The translations under genes and the position numbers were made by a program. 42,621 nt of DNA from an uncultured Acidimicrobiales bacterium (lineage in GTDB: Bacteria > Actinomycetota > Acidimicrobiia > Acidimicrobiales > SHLQ01): the NCBI GenBank assembly GCA_938040365.1, contig CALHXU010000090.1, positions 1 through 42,621 on the forward strand, written 5' to 3'. Numbering within the stretch: the stretch's first letter is position 1; every line of letters begins with the position of its first letter. This document shows positions 27,626-36,196 of the stretch, one piece after another. The notes under the pieces were generated by a model. That model saw only the letters and a program-made list of their open reading frames with translations. It searched no databases and had not been told where the DNA came from.

Positions 27626-28882
27626 ATGGCCGACATTACTTTGCCTCAGTCGCCGAACGTCACCGATGGGTCGTTGTATCTAGACGGCATTCCACACGAG
27701 CGGTTTGCCGAGTTACGCGATACGCCCGGCCTGTTGTGGCACGAATACGACGGCGGCGGCTTTTGGGCAGTTGCGCGCCACGCCGATGTAAAGACGGTCT
27801 CGAAAGATGGTGGGGTGTTCTCGTCTGCGGTTGGTCACACCAACCTGTGGGACCTCGAGGCCGATGCACTCGAGGCGCGGAGGTCATTGATCGACACCGA
27901 CGCCCCCGATCACACCCGACTTCGACGACTTGTTGCCCGGGCGTTTACGCCCAAGAACATTCGCAGGTGGGAGTCCACTATTCGAGAGATCACCGTCGAG
28001 CTACTCGACGATTTTCTCGCGAAGGGGTCGGGGGATTGGGTTGCCGAGGTTGCTGCGCCGCTCCCGATTCGAGTGATTTTGTCGATGCTCGGAATCCCGC
28101 TCGAGGACGCCGATTACCTCGTGGACTTGTCGAACTATCTCGTCGAAGGCACCGCAGAGAAGCAGTCGATCCCACCCGATGCTTTTGGCAACACGACCGA
28201 GCTGCGCTTGCTGCCGTTCAACAGTCCGGCGAGCCATGCCTTGTTTGAGTACGGCGAGAAGATCGGTGAAGCCCGACGGGCAAACCCACAAGATGATCTG
28301 GTCACCTCGCTGGTCCAGGCCGAGGCCGAAGATGGCGACCGGTTGAGTGGGAGCGAGTACCGAAACTTGTTCCACCTGTTGATTTTTGCGGGAAATGAGA
28401 CCACACGGACCGCGATTTCCCATGGGGCGATGGCGCTTGCTGATTACCCCGATCAATGGCAGCGCGTGCTCGACGACTCGTCGTTGGCCGATAGTGCGGT
28501 CGAGGAAGTTCTTCGTTGGGCGACGCCGGTTCTGCACATGCGGCGCACGACGACCGAGCCAACAGAAATCGCCGGCACGTCTATCGGCGCAGGCGAGAAG
28601 GTAGTGATGTGGTACGCCTCGGCCAATTGGGACGATGCGGTGTTTGCCAATCCGAGTTCGTTCGATGTTGGCCGCGCCGACAACCCACACTTCTCCTTCG
28701 GCGGCGGCGGTCCGCACCTGTGCCTCGGCGCATTTCTTGCCCGCTTAGAGGTCTCGGTGTTGCTCGAGGAGATGGCCGCTCGCAATATCTCGCTCACTCG
28801 GATGGGTGATGCGCAACTCATCGCGTCGAACTTTGTGCGCGGCGTGCTTTCGGTCGAGCTCGCAGCTGAGGCTCGGACATGA
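27626..28882 (+). CDS. Cytochrome P450 (P450-2)
   Basis: I-helix LIFAGNETTRTA, EEVLR, heme loop FGGGGPHLCLGAFLAR. Confidence 0.95.
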   Translation: MADITLPQSPNVTDGSLYLDGIPHERFAELRDTPGLLWHEYDGGGFWAVARHADVKTVSKDGGVFSSAVGHTNLWDLEADALEARRSLIDTDAPDHTRLRRLVARAFTPKNIRRWESTIREITVELLDDFLAKGSGDWVAEVAAPLPIRVILSMLGIPLEDADYLVDLSNYLVEGTAEKQSIPPDAFGNTTELRLLPFNSPASHALFEYGEKIGEARRANPQDDLVTSLVQAEAEDGDRLSGSEYRNLFHLLIFAGNETTRTAISHGAMALADYPDQWQRVLDDSSLADSAVEEVLRWATPVLHMRRTTTEPTEIAGTSIGAGEKVVMWYASANWDDAVFANPSSFDVGRADNPHFSFGGGGPHLCLGAFLARLEVSVLLEEMAARNISLTRMGDAQLIASNFVRGVLSVELAAEART

Positions 28883-28983
28883 GTCCCGTACCGAGGTGCA
28901 CATGAGTCCCGCACCGAAGTGCACATGAGCAATGAGAATCGCGACCTGATGGTCCGCCGGATTGAATGGAGATGACCACATGA
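28877..28983 (+). other. 23-bp tandem repeat (2 copies plus partial) and a chain of four ATGA-linked mini-ORFs
   Basis: acatgagtcccgtaccgaggtgc/acatgagtcccgcaccgaagtgc/acatgag; mini-ORFs 28879-28905, 28902-28928, 28925-28975, 28972-28983 each overlap the next by 4 nt. Confidence 0.9.
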
Positions 28984-29234
28984 CAGAGACAACCCCAACC
29001 GATGAGGTCGGGCTGGCCGTCGATGAGGAGAAGTGCATTGGCGCTGGGCAGTGCGAGATGCTCGAAGAGGAGATCTTTCTCATCGATGACGACATGGTTA
29101 TCGCAAAGGTCATCGGTGCGGGCAAACTGCCCCGCGACCGAGCCAACGTAGTCGTCGAACGGTGTCCGTCGCAGGCCATCTCGATCATCGGCGGCGACTC
29201 CGATGTCGACGCTGATTCGGAGGTCGTCAGCTGA
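28980..29234 (+). CDS. P450-type ferredoxin, probable [3Fe-4S]
   Basis: DEEKCIGAGQCEMLEEEIF...VVERCPSQAISI: CxxAxxC plus CP. Confidence 0.88.
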   Translation: MTETTPTDEVGLAVDEEKCIGAGQCEMLEEEIFLIDDDMVIAKVIGAGKLPRDRANVVVERCPSQAISIIGGDSDVDADSEVVS

Positions 29235-30703
29235 TGACTACCGAGACGTTTGATAATTGGATCGACGGTGCGTTCTCAGCGCCGAGCAACGGCGAGCGAA
29301 TGGCGACGACGAACCCCTTTACCGGTGAGGTTTGGGCTGAAGTTGCCGATGACCCCGCTGCGGTTGACGATGCTGTTCGGGCTGCCCGCGTGGCGTTCGA
29401 GGAGGGCCCGTGGGCCACGATGCCGGCCAGTGAGCGAGCACGACTCATGCGGGCACTCGGCGCGGCGCTGACCCGAGACGCAGATGTCCTCGCCGCAGCC
29501 GAGACCCGCGACAACGGCAAGATCATTCGCGAGACAACAGCGCAAGCAAAGAGCCTCGAAAGCTATCTCGACTACTTCGCCGGAAGTGCCGACAAGCTCG
29601 CAGGCCAGCAACTCCCGACCCCGTCGCCAAACTTCTTGGTGTACACCGAGCGCGTCCCTAAGGGCGTGGTCGGTGCCATCATTCCGTGGAACTCGCCGCT
29701 GTCGCTTCTCGTTTGGAAGCTCGGTCCGGCGCTGGCCGCTGGGTGCACGGTGGTCGTGAAACCTTCAGATATCACGCCGGTTACGGCGTTGATGCTGGCC
29801 GAGCGCGCAGGCGAAGTGGGCTTCCCGCCAGGCGTCATCAACATCGTCACCGGAGGTGGCGCGGTTGGGGCAGCGCTCAGCTCGCATCCCGGAATCGACA
29901 AGCTCACGTTCACCGGCGGTGGAACTACCGCCAAGCACGTGGCTCGTGCAGCTGCCGAGAACCTCACCCCTGCAGTGCTCGAATTGGGCGGCAAGTCGCC
30001 GCAGATCATCTTTGGTGACGCCGATATCGAGGCGGCGACCAACGGCTTGCTCGCTGGCATTTTCGCGGCGAGCGGCCAGACGTGCGTCGCTGGTTCGAGG
30101 GCCTATATCCACACTGATGTTGCCGACGAGATTATCGATCGTCTCGTGGCTCGTGCGGGCGAACTCGTGCTCGGCGACCCGGCAAGCCAAGCGACCGAGA
30201 TGGGTCCGGCGGCATCTGACGATCAACGCGACCGTATCTTGGCCATGATCGATGCTGCTCGCGATGAGGGGGCGACGATTGCTGCAGGTGGTGTGGTCGA
30301 CGCGGAGCTCGGTGGCCGATTCGTTCGACCGACGATCATCACCGATGTCGATAACCAGTGTTCGATCGTCCGAGAAGAAGTCTTCGGACCTGTGCTCGCC
30401 ATCATGACGTTCGACGACGAAGACGAGGTTGTGGCCCTCGCGAACGATTCTGACTACGGACTCGCCGCGGGTGTGTGGACGAACGACATCCGTCGCGGAC
30501 ATCGCATGGCTCGAAAGCTCAACGTCGGCACGGTCTGGATCAACACGTATCGAAACGTCAGCTATATGGCGCCCTTCGGTGGCTTCAAGCAGAGCGGCTA
30601 TGGCAAGGACAATGGCCTCGAGGCAATCGATGCGTTCTTGCAAACCAAGACCGTCTGGGTCGAGTTGGAAGGCGCAACTCGCGATCCATTCGTCATTGGC
30701 TAG
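29234..30703 (+). CDS. Aldehyde dehydrogenase
   Basis: IIPWNSPLSLLVWKLGPALAAGCTVVVKPSD, LTFTGGGTTAKHVA, LELGGKSPQIIFGDADIE, FAASGQTCVAGSR, EEVFGPVLAIM. Confidence 0.94.
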   Translation: MTTETFDNWIDGAFSAPSNGERMATTNPFTGEVWAEVADDPAAVDDAVRAARVAFEEGPWATMPASERARLMRALGAALTRDADVLAAAETRDNGKIIRETTAQAKSLESYLDYFAGSADKLAGQQLPTPSPNFLVYTERVPKGVVGAIIPWNSPLSLLVWKLGPALAAGCTVVVKPSDITPVTALMLAERAGEVGFPPGVINIVTGGGAVGAALSSHPGIDKLTFTGGGTTAKHVARAAAENLTPAVLELGGKSPQIIFGDADIEAATNGLLAGIFAASGQTCVAGSRAYIHTDVADEIIDRLVARAGELVLGDPASQATEMGPAASDDQRDRILAMIDAARDEGATIAAGGVVDAELGGRFVRPTIITDVDNQCSIVREEVFGPVLAIMTFDDEDEVVALANDSDYGLAAGVWTNDIRRGHRMARKLNVGTVWINTYRNVSYMAPFGGFKQSGYGKDNGLEAIDAFLQTKTVWVELEGATRDPFVIG

Positions 30704-30734
30704 TCCCGCGGCACGATTCCAAAAAGGGGGGGAG

Positions 30735-30769
30735 AACGGTAAGGGAGGGTCTGACCCTGGCTTACCGTT
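30735..30769. terminator. Palindrome AACGGTAAGGGAGGGTC-T-GACCCTGGCTTACCGTT, possible bidirectional terminator
   Basis: 17-bp arms with 2 mismatches between convergent genes; overlaps the MarR-2 stop codon. Confidence 0.55.
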
Positions 30770-31277
30770 GTTCGGTCTTGGGCTGATGGACGATGACCGA
30801 TTCGAGGAGCTCGGCGAGCTGAGATTGTTGCCCTTCGGCAAGTCCGCCGAATCTGTTGGCGGACCATTCGTTGAACTTCGGGAGGAGCGCTTCCAACATC
30901 GTTGTCCCCGCAGCTGTCAGTCCAACGTTGACGACGCGGCCGTCGGTCGGGTCTTCGCTCCGGTCGACGAGGCCACGAGCCTCCAAGGTCTTTCGTACTC
31001 CTGTGAGGGTCCCGAGAGTGAGGCCAACTTCTCCGGCGAGCCTGCTCGAATCCATCTCACCCCAAATCCAGAGGACCCACAGGACGACAAAGGCGCTCCA
31101 CGACAACTTCTCTTCGCGCAGAAACTCGCGCTCGGCGGATCGGCTGACCACAGTCGCTGCTCGGTAGAGGTTCGAGATCGTCCGCTGCACTTCGAGGTCG
31201 ACCTGGTGGCCAGCGAGACGTTCGCGAATGTCGGATTCAGCTTCGCGAAGTGAGTCGGGGTTGTATTCGAATGGCAT
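30762..31277 (-). CDS. MarR-family transcriptional regulator (paralogue 2)
   Basis: ISNLYRAATVVSRSAEREFLREEKLSWSAFVVLWVLWIWGEMDSSRLAGEVGLTLGTLTGVRKTLEARGLVDRS, paralogous to 14327-14836. Confidence 0.88.
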   Translation of the reverse strand: MPFEYNPDSLREAESDIRERLAGHQVDLEVQRTISNLYRAATVVSRSAEREFLREEKLSWSAFVVLWVLWIWGEMDSSRLAGEVGLTLGTLTGVRKTLEARGLVDRSEDPTDGRVVNVGLTAAGTTMLEALLPKFNEWSANRFGGLAEGQQSQLAELLESVIVHQPKTEQR

Positions 31278-31281
31278 CAGC

Positions 31282-31317
31282 TCTTGACGATAGTTTGGGC
31301 CCAAAGTATCGTCAAGA
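31282..31317. promoter_or_regulatory. 36-bp palindromic operator TCTTGACGATAGTTTGGG/CCCAAAGTATCGTCAAGA
   Basis: 18-bp arms with a single mismatch pair, filling most of the 41-bp gap between the divergent MarR-2 and P450-3 starts. Confidence 0.85.
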
Positions 31318-31318
31318 A

Positions 31319-32554
31319 ATGGTCGATCTTGCAAGCAGCTTGCACGACCCGCACGCATTCTCGGCGGGGATTCCCCATGAGCTCTTCGAGACGATGCGAC
31401 GCTCTCCTGGGTTGACCTGGTCTGACGATAGCGACGACGGCACCCGCGGTTTCTGGTCGGTCACGCGCCACGCCGACCTCGTCGAAGTTTCACGCGATGC
31501 GCAGACCTATTCGTCGGGTGTCGGCCACATTCAGATCTATGACATCGACGAGGACGCGCTCGACGCTCGGGCGTCCATGATCGATATGGATCCCCCGATC
31601 CACACTCGCCTTCGGCGCATCGTCTCATCCGCATTCACACCGAAACGAGTGCAGGACTACCAAAGATCAGTGCGCACCCGAGTCGTGGCTGCGCTCGACG
31701 AGCTCGAGGCTGCGGGCGGTGGCAATTGGGTCGACATCGTCGCAAAGCCAATCCCGATCGGGGTGATCTGTGACCTCATGGGAGTCCCATCTGCCGATCA
31801 CGACTATCTCATCTCACTCACCGACCATCTCGTCGCCGGTACGAGTGCCGAGCCGCTCGAACCGAACGCCTATGGCAACACGATTCCGCTCCGGCTCTTG
31901 CCATTCAACAGCCCGGCGGCGTTCGCCATGTCGCAGTACGCGACCGAACTCGCCGAGCTCCGCCGCGACGATCCGCAGGACGACTTGGTGACGGCATTGA
32001 TCAATGCCGAGATCGACGGAGAGAAGCTGACCGACGAAGAGTTTGCGAACTTCTTCCGCTTGATGATCTTCGCCGGAAACGAAACGACGCGATCGACAAT
32101 GGCGCACTTAGCACTCCATTGGGTCCAGTACTCCGAACTATTCGAACAGGTAAAGACCGATCGAAGCCTGCTGACCGCAGTGACCGACGAGGTCATTCGC
32201 CACGCCAGTTCGATTCTCTACTTTCGCCGGACCGTGACCACTGCAACCCAACTCTCTGGGACCGAACTTTCTCCCGGCGACAAGGTCGTGATGTGGTACT
32301 GCTCAGCCAACTTCGATGAAGACGAGTTCGAAGCTCCCCGAGAGTTTCGACTGGACCGGCCTGTGAAGCCCGCGCACGTCGCCTTTGGTGGCGGGGGTGT
32401 GCACTTCTGCCTCGGCGCGTCGCTCGCTCGACTCGAGGTCGCTGAGTTGATTGACGAAATGCTGGATCGCGACCTTCGTTTCGATTTCGGATCGGTCGAG
32501 TACACCGAATCTAACTTTGTGAACGGTCTCGAGGACGTTCAGGTGAAGTGGTGA
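31319..32554 (+). CDS. Cytochrome P450 (P450-3)
   Basis: I-helix LMIFAGNETTRSTMAH, heme loop FGGGGVHFCLGASLAR; upstream start at 31271 also possible. Confidence 0.93.
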   Translation: MVDLASSLHDPHAFSAGIPHELFETMRRSPGLTWSDDSDDGTRGFWSVTRHADLVEVSRDAQTYSSGVGHIQIYDIDEDALDARASMIDMDPPIHTRLRRIVSSAFTPKRVQDYQRSVRTRVVAALDELEAAGGGNWVDIVAKPIPIGVICDLMGVPSADHDYLISLTDHLVAGTSAEPLEPNAYGNTIPLRLLPFNSPAAFAMSQYATELAELRRDDPQDDLVTALINAEIDGEKLTDEEFANFFRLMIFAGNETTRSTMAHLALHWVQYSELFEQVKTDRSLLTAVTDEVIRHASSILYFRRTVTTATQLSGTELSPGDKVVMWYCSANFDEDEFEAPREFRLDRPVKPAHVAFGGGGVHFCLGASLARLEVAELIDEMLDRDLRFDFGSVEYTESNFVNGLEDVQVKW

Positions 32555-33771
32555 TTATCGACCGCTGGGGTACGCCGTTGGCAGCGAGTGATGATGCATC
32601 GGCCATGGCGTGGAACGATGCTTGGGAACAGGCGCTGCATTTCATTGGTGACCCGTTCGCAACCCTTGCTCCAGCGATCGAGGCCGATGAGACGTTCGCG
32701 CTCGGTTCGGTGTTTTGCGCGGCGTATCGAGTGCTCGGTGGCCTCCCCGGAAACGATGCCGATGTTGTTCGCGACATCGAATTGGCCGAATCGCGGGCAG
32801 ATGCAGACCGAGAGCGGGCGCACGTCGACGCGGTCAAGCACCTCGCTATGGGGAACTTCACGGCGGCGGGTATGCAGTGGGATTCCATTGCACAAGAGCA
32901 TCGTGACTTCGCCGCCGTTCGCTTCGCCCACGATGTGTACCTTCACGTCGGCGATGCAAAGCGTCGACTCGATTCTTCGACCTCGGCCGTGGCGCTCTTC
33001 GGCGATGCGGAGGGCTCGAACTTTATTGCGGGGCAGTACGCGTTTGCGCTCGAGGAACTGCAACAGTTCGCCGAGGCAGAACAGGTCGCCTTCGATGCGT
33101 TCGACGCCGACCCGCTCGACCTCTGGGCGTTGCACGCGCTCGCTCACGTCTATGAACACACCGAGCAAACCAAAGAGGCGATCGAATTCTTGGACAGCCG
33201 CGCAGCTACCTGGTCGGCCCAAGACGGGCTCGCCGTGCACATTTGGTGGCACCTCGCGCTCCGTTTGATTGCCGATGGTCAGTTCGATCGGGTCCTACAA
33301 ATTTGTGATGATCTCGTTCCGGTAGCGACGACCCCGTTTCGCCTCAGCGACCTCATCTCGATCTTGTGGCGTCTCGAACTACAGGGCGTCGACGTGGGTG
33401 ATCGTTGGGACCACGTTGCCGATGCAATGGCGGATCGACCCGAGTGGCACACGACGGGATTCTTGGACCTTCACTCGGCGCTCGCGTACATTCGCCGGCC
33501 ATCCCATCGCGCTGCTGGAAGTTTCTTTTCGGGCGTCGCTAACGCCCACCAAGGGTCGACCTCGGAGAACGCCGAGATCTTTCGCGACGTTGTTCGTCCG
33601 CTCATCAACGGGTTGAACATGCTCGACGATGACCCGGCCGCCGCGCTCTCTGCGCTTACCGACCTCGATCATTCGCTGCACCGGATCGGCGGCAGTAACG
33701 CCCAACGCGAACTGGTGTTACTCACCTGCGCGCACCTCAACGCAACAACCCCCGAAGTGGAGACCCCATGA
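32548..33771 (+). CDS. TTC38-like tetratricopeptide protein
   Basis: LWALHALAHVYEHTEQTKEAIEFLDSRAATWSAQDGLAVHIWWHLALRLIADGQFDRVLQICDDLV and HRIGGSNAQREL; GTG start overlaps the P450 stop. Confidence 0.75.
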   Translation: MVIIDRWGTPLAASDDASAMAWNDAWEQALHFIGDPFATLAPAIEADETFALGSVFCAAYRVLGGLPGNDADVVRDIELAESRADADRERAHVDAVKHLAMGNFTAAGMQWDSIAQEHRDFAAVRFAHDVYLHVGDAKRRLDSSTSAVALFGDAEGSNFIAGQYAFALEELQQFAEAEQVAFDAFDADPLDLWALHALAHVYEHTEQTKEAIEFLDSRAATWSAQDGLAVHIWWHLALRLIADGQFDRVLQICDDLVPVATTPFRLSDLISILWRLELQGVDVGDRWDHVADAMADRPEWHTTGFLDLHSALAYIRRPSHRAAGSFFSGVANAHQGSTSENAEIFRDVVRPLINGLNMLDDDPAAALSALTDLDHSLHRIGGSNAQRELVLLTCAHLNATTPEVETP

Positions 33772-34988
33772 GTGCCTTCCAGTTGACGAACGACCAAGTG
33801 AAGTTGCAAGCAAAGGCCAAGGCGCTCGCAGAAGAGGTCATTGCGCCCCGGGCTGCCGCTGTCGATGAGGCCGAGCAATACCCGTGGGAGAATGTGCATG
33901 CCCTGCGCGACGCAGGGTTTACCGGCATGACCGTCCCGAAGGAGTACGGCGGCCCCGGACATTCGTTCCTCGACGCGGTCCTCGTGGTCGAGCAGATGGC
34001 CAAGGTGTGTGGCGTGACCGGCCGAATTTCGGTCGAGGCCAACATGGGTGCGATTAGCGCCATCATGGCCTACGGCACCGAGGAACAGAAGCGACTTGCG
34101 GCAGAACTGGTGCTCGCCGGCGACAAGCCCGCAATCTGCATCACCGAGCCAGGCGCCGGAAGCGCGGCCTCGCAGATGACGACCCGCGCCGACCGCAAGG
34201 GCGATACCTACATCATCAACGGCACCAAGCACTGGATCACCGGTGGCACGGTCTCGAAGCTTCACCTGATCTTTGCTCGCGTGTTCGACGAGGACGGAAA
34301 CGAAGAGGGCATCGGCGGTTTTATCGCCATCCTCGACGAGACACCTGGCCTGACCTTCGGCGAGCGTGAACCAACGATGGGCTTGCGGGCCATCCCCGAG
34401 ATGGAGGTGATCTTCGACAACATGGAGGTCGGCCACGACATGATGGTGATGCCACCGTCGGGGCTGAAGCGCGGCTTTGGCGACCTGATGAACGCCTACA
34501 ACAGTCAACGCGTCGGGGCCGGAACGGTCGGCCTCGGAATCGCTGCTGGTGCATACGAACTCGCCATTGCCTTCGCTAAAGAACGAGAGCAGTTCGACCG
34601 TCCCATCGCCGAGTTCCAAGGGCTCCAGTGGATGCTGGCCGACATGTCGGTGCAGCTCGAAGCTGCTCGAAGCCTGACCTACCGGGCTGCCGAGTCTCGG
34701 GGGCCGGGCGGTTCGCCGTTCCCCGATGCAACGATGGCTGCCCAGGCGAAGATCTTCACCGCCGAAGCTTCGATCAGGGTGGTGAGCGACGCACTTCAGG
34801 TCTTTGGTGCTGCTGGATACAGCCGCCGCAACCCACTAGAACGCATGTACCGAGACGTCCGAATGTTCACCATTGGCGGTGGCACGGCGCAGATTCTCCG
34901 CACGGTCGTTGCATCTCGGATCCTCGACATGAAGCTGCCGCAAGGTCGCGGCGGCTTTCTCCCCAAAGATGGCGGAGGCAGCCAATGA
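33768..34988 (+). CDS. Acyl-CoA dehydrogenase family protein (ACAD-2)
   Basis: ICITEPGAGSAASQMTTRA, HWITGG, KEREQFDRPIAEFQGLQWMLADM, RDVRMFTIGGGTAQILR; overlaps its neighbours by ATGA. Confidence 0.92.
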   Translation: MSAFQLTNDQVKLQAKAKALAEEVIAPRAAAVDEAEQYPWENVHALRDAGFTGMTVPKEYGGPGHSFLDAVLVVEQMAKVCGVTGRISVEANMGAISAIMAYGTEEQKRLAAELVLAGDKPAICITEPGAGSAASQMTTRADRKGDTYIINGTKHWITGGTVSKLHLIFARVFDEDGNEEGIGGFIAILDETPGLTFGEREPTMGLRAIPEMEVIFDNMEVGHDMMVMPPSGLKRGFGDLMNAYNSQRVGAGTVGLGIAAGAYELAIAFAKEREQFDRPIAEFQGLQWMLADMSVQLEAARSLTYRAAESRGPGGSPFPDATMAAQAKIFTAEASIRVVSDALQVFGAAGYSRRNPLERMYRDVRMFTIGGGTAQILRTVVASRILDMKLPQGRGGFLPKDGGGSQ

Positions 34989-36145
34989 GTAAACCTCTCA
35001 CCGGAGTCCTCGTCGTTTCGCTCGAACAGGCGGTGTCGGCCCCATTTGCCACCCGACAGCTCGCCGACCTTGGCGCTGAGGTTCTGAAGGTCGAACGAAA
35101 GGGTGAGGGCGACTTTGCGCGCCACTATGACACCGCCGTTGGTGGGTCCGCGTCGTTCTTCGTGTGGGCGAACCGTGGCAAACAGAGCATCGAGCTCGAC
35201 CTGAAAGACGCAGCTGACCGGGCGACGTTCGATGAGCTGATCGCCGGTGCCGATGTCTTTGTTCAGAATCTGTCTCCTGCGGCTGCTGGTCGGATGGGTG
35301 TGCTTGCCGACCAGCTCCGAGAGAAGCATCCTTCACTCATTGCGTGCGATGTGTCGGGGTATGGAATGGGTGGTCCGCGCACCGACGACAAGGCATATGA
35401 CCTGGCGATTCAGGCGGAGGGCGGCGCAATCGCGCTCACCGGAACGCCCGAGCAGGCAAGCAAAGTGGGGCTCTCGATCGCCGACATTTCGGCGGCGATG
35501 TACTCGCTCTCGTCGATACTCGCCGCGCTCTACCGCAAGCAGGCAACGGGGGAGGGCGCTTCGGTCGAGGTCACGATGCTTGAGAGCCTCGCCGAATGGA
35601 CCTCGGCACCGACGCTCTATGCGGTCGGCACGGGAGCTGTTCCGCCTCGATCCGGTCACCGACACACGACGATCGCACCGTACGGCTTGTATGGGTTGAG
35701 CGACGGGAGCGATGTTCTTGTTGGCGTACAGAGCAATCGCGACTGGGCGGCGTTCGCCGAGCATGTGCTGGCTGATTCTTCGCTCATCGACGACGTTCGG
35801 TTCGCGTCGAACCCGGATCGCATTGCGAACATCGACGAGCTCGAAGCGGTGATCAACACCTGTTTCGCTTCGGAGTCTGCAGACGAGATCTTGGCTCGCC
35901 TCCGGGCCGGTGGCATTACCCACAGCAAGGTTCGAGACCCGCTCGGGCTTTGGGAGCACGAACAGCTTCGGGCGCGCGACCGCTTCATGACGGTGACGAC
36001 CCCGACCGGTGAGGCCGAGGTATACCGATCGCCCTTCAATATCAGCGACATTGGCGAAACGCAGGACTATGTCCCTGACCTTGGTGAGGACCGGACCGGG
36101 CTGGTCGAACGACTTGTTGAACGAGGCCGTGAGGGCGACGTATGA
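34985..36145 (+). CDS. Class-III (CaiB/BaiF) CoA-transferase
   Basis: LTGVLVVSLEQAVSAPFATRQLADLGAEVLKVE, NRGKQSIELDLKD, DKAYDLAIQAEGG (catalytic-type Asp). Confidence 0.92.
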   Translation: MSKPLTGVLVVSLEQAVSAPFATRQLADLGAEVLKVERKGEGDFARHYDTAVGGSASFFVWANRGKQSIELDLKDAADRATFDELIAGADVFVQNLSPAAAGRMGVLADQLREKHPSLIACDVSGYGMGGPRTDDKAYDLAIQAEGGAIALTGTPEQASKVGLSIADISAAMYSLSSILAALYRKQATGEGASVEVTMLESLAEWTSAPTLYAVGTGAVPPRSGHRHTTIAPYGLYGLSDGSDVLVGVQSNRDWAAFAEHVLADSSLIDDVRFASNPDRIANIDELEAVINTCFASESADEILARLRAGGITHSKVRDPLGLWEHEQLRARDRFMTVTTPTGEAEVYRSPFNISDIGETQDYVPDLGEDRTGLVERLVERGREGDV

Positions 36146-36163
36146 AACTAGTCGCCCCGGTTG

Positions 36164-36185
36164 AATCGTTAGGTACCAAACGATT
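36164..36185. promoter_or_regulatory. Putative operator, 22-bp palindrome AATCGTTAGGT/ACCAAACGATT
   Basis: 11-bp arms with one mismatch, 12 bp upstream of the 36197 start. Confidence 0.7.
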
Positions 36186-36196
36186 ACAGTAGCCGA

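Noticed and set aside
29765-30841. 358-aa reverse ORF opposite the ALDH
   Set aside because: Antisense to a clear aldehyde dehydrogenase; biased composition.
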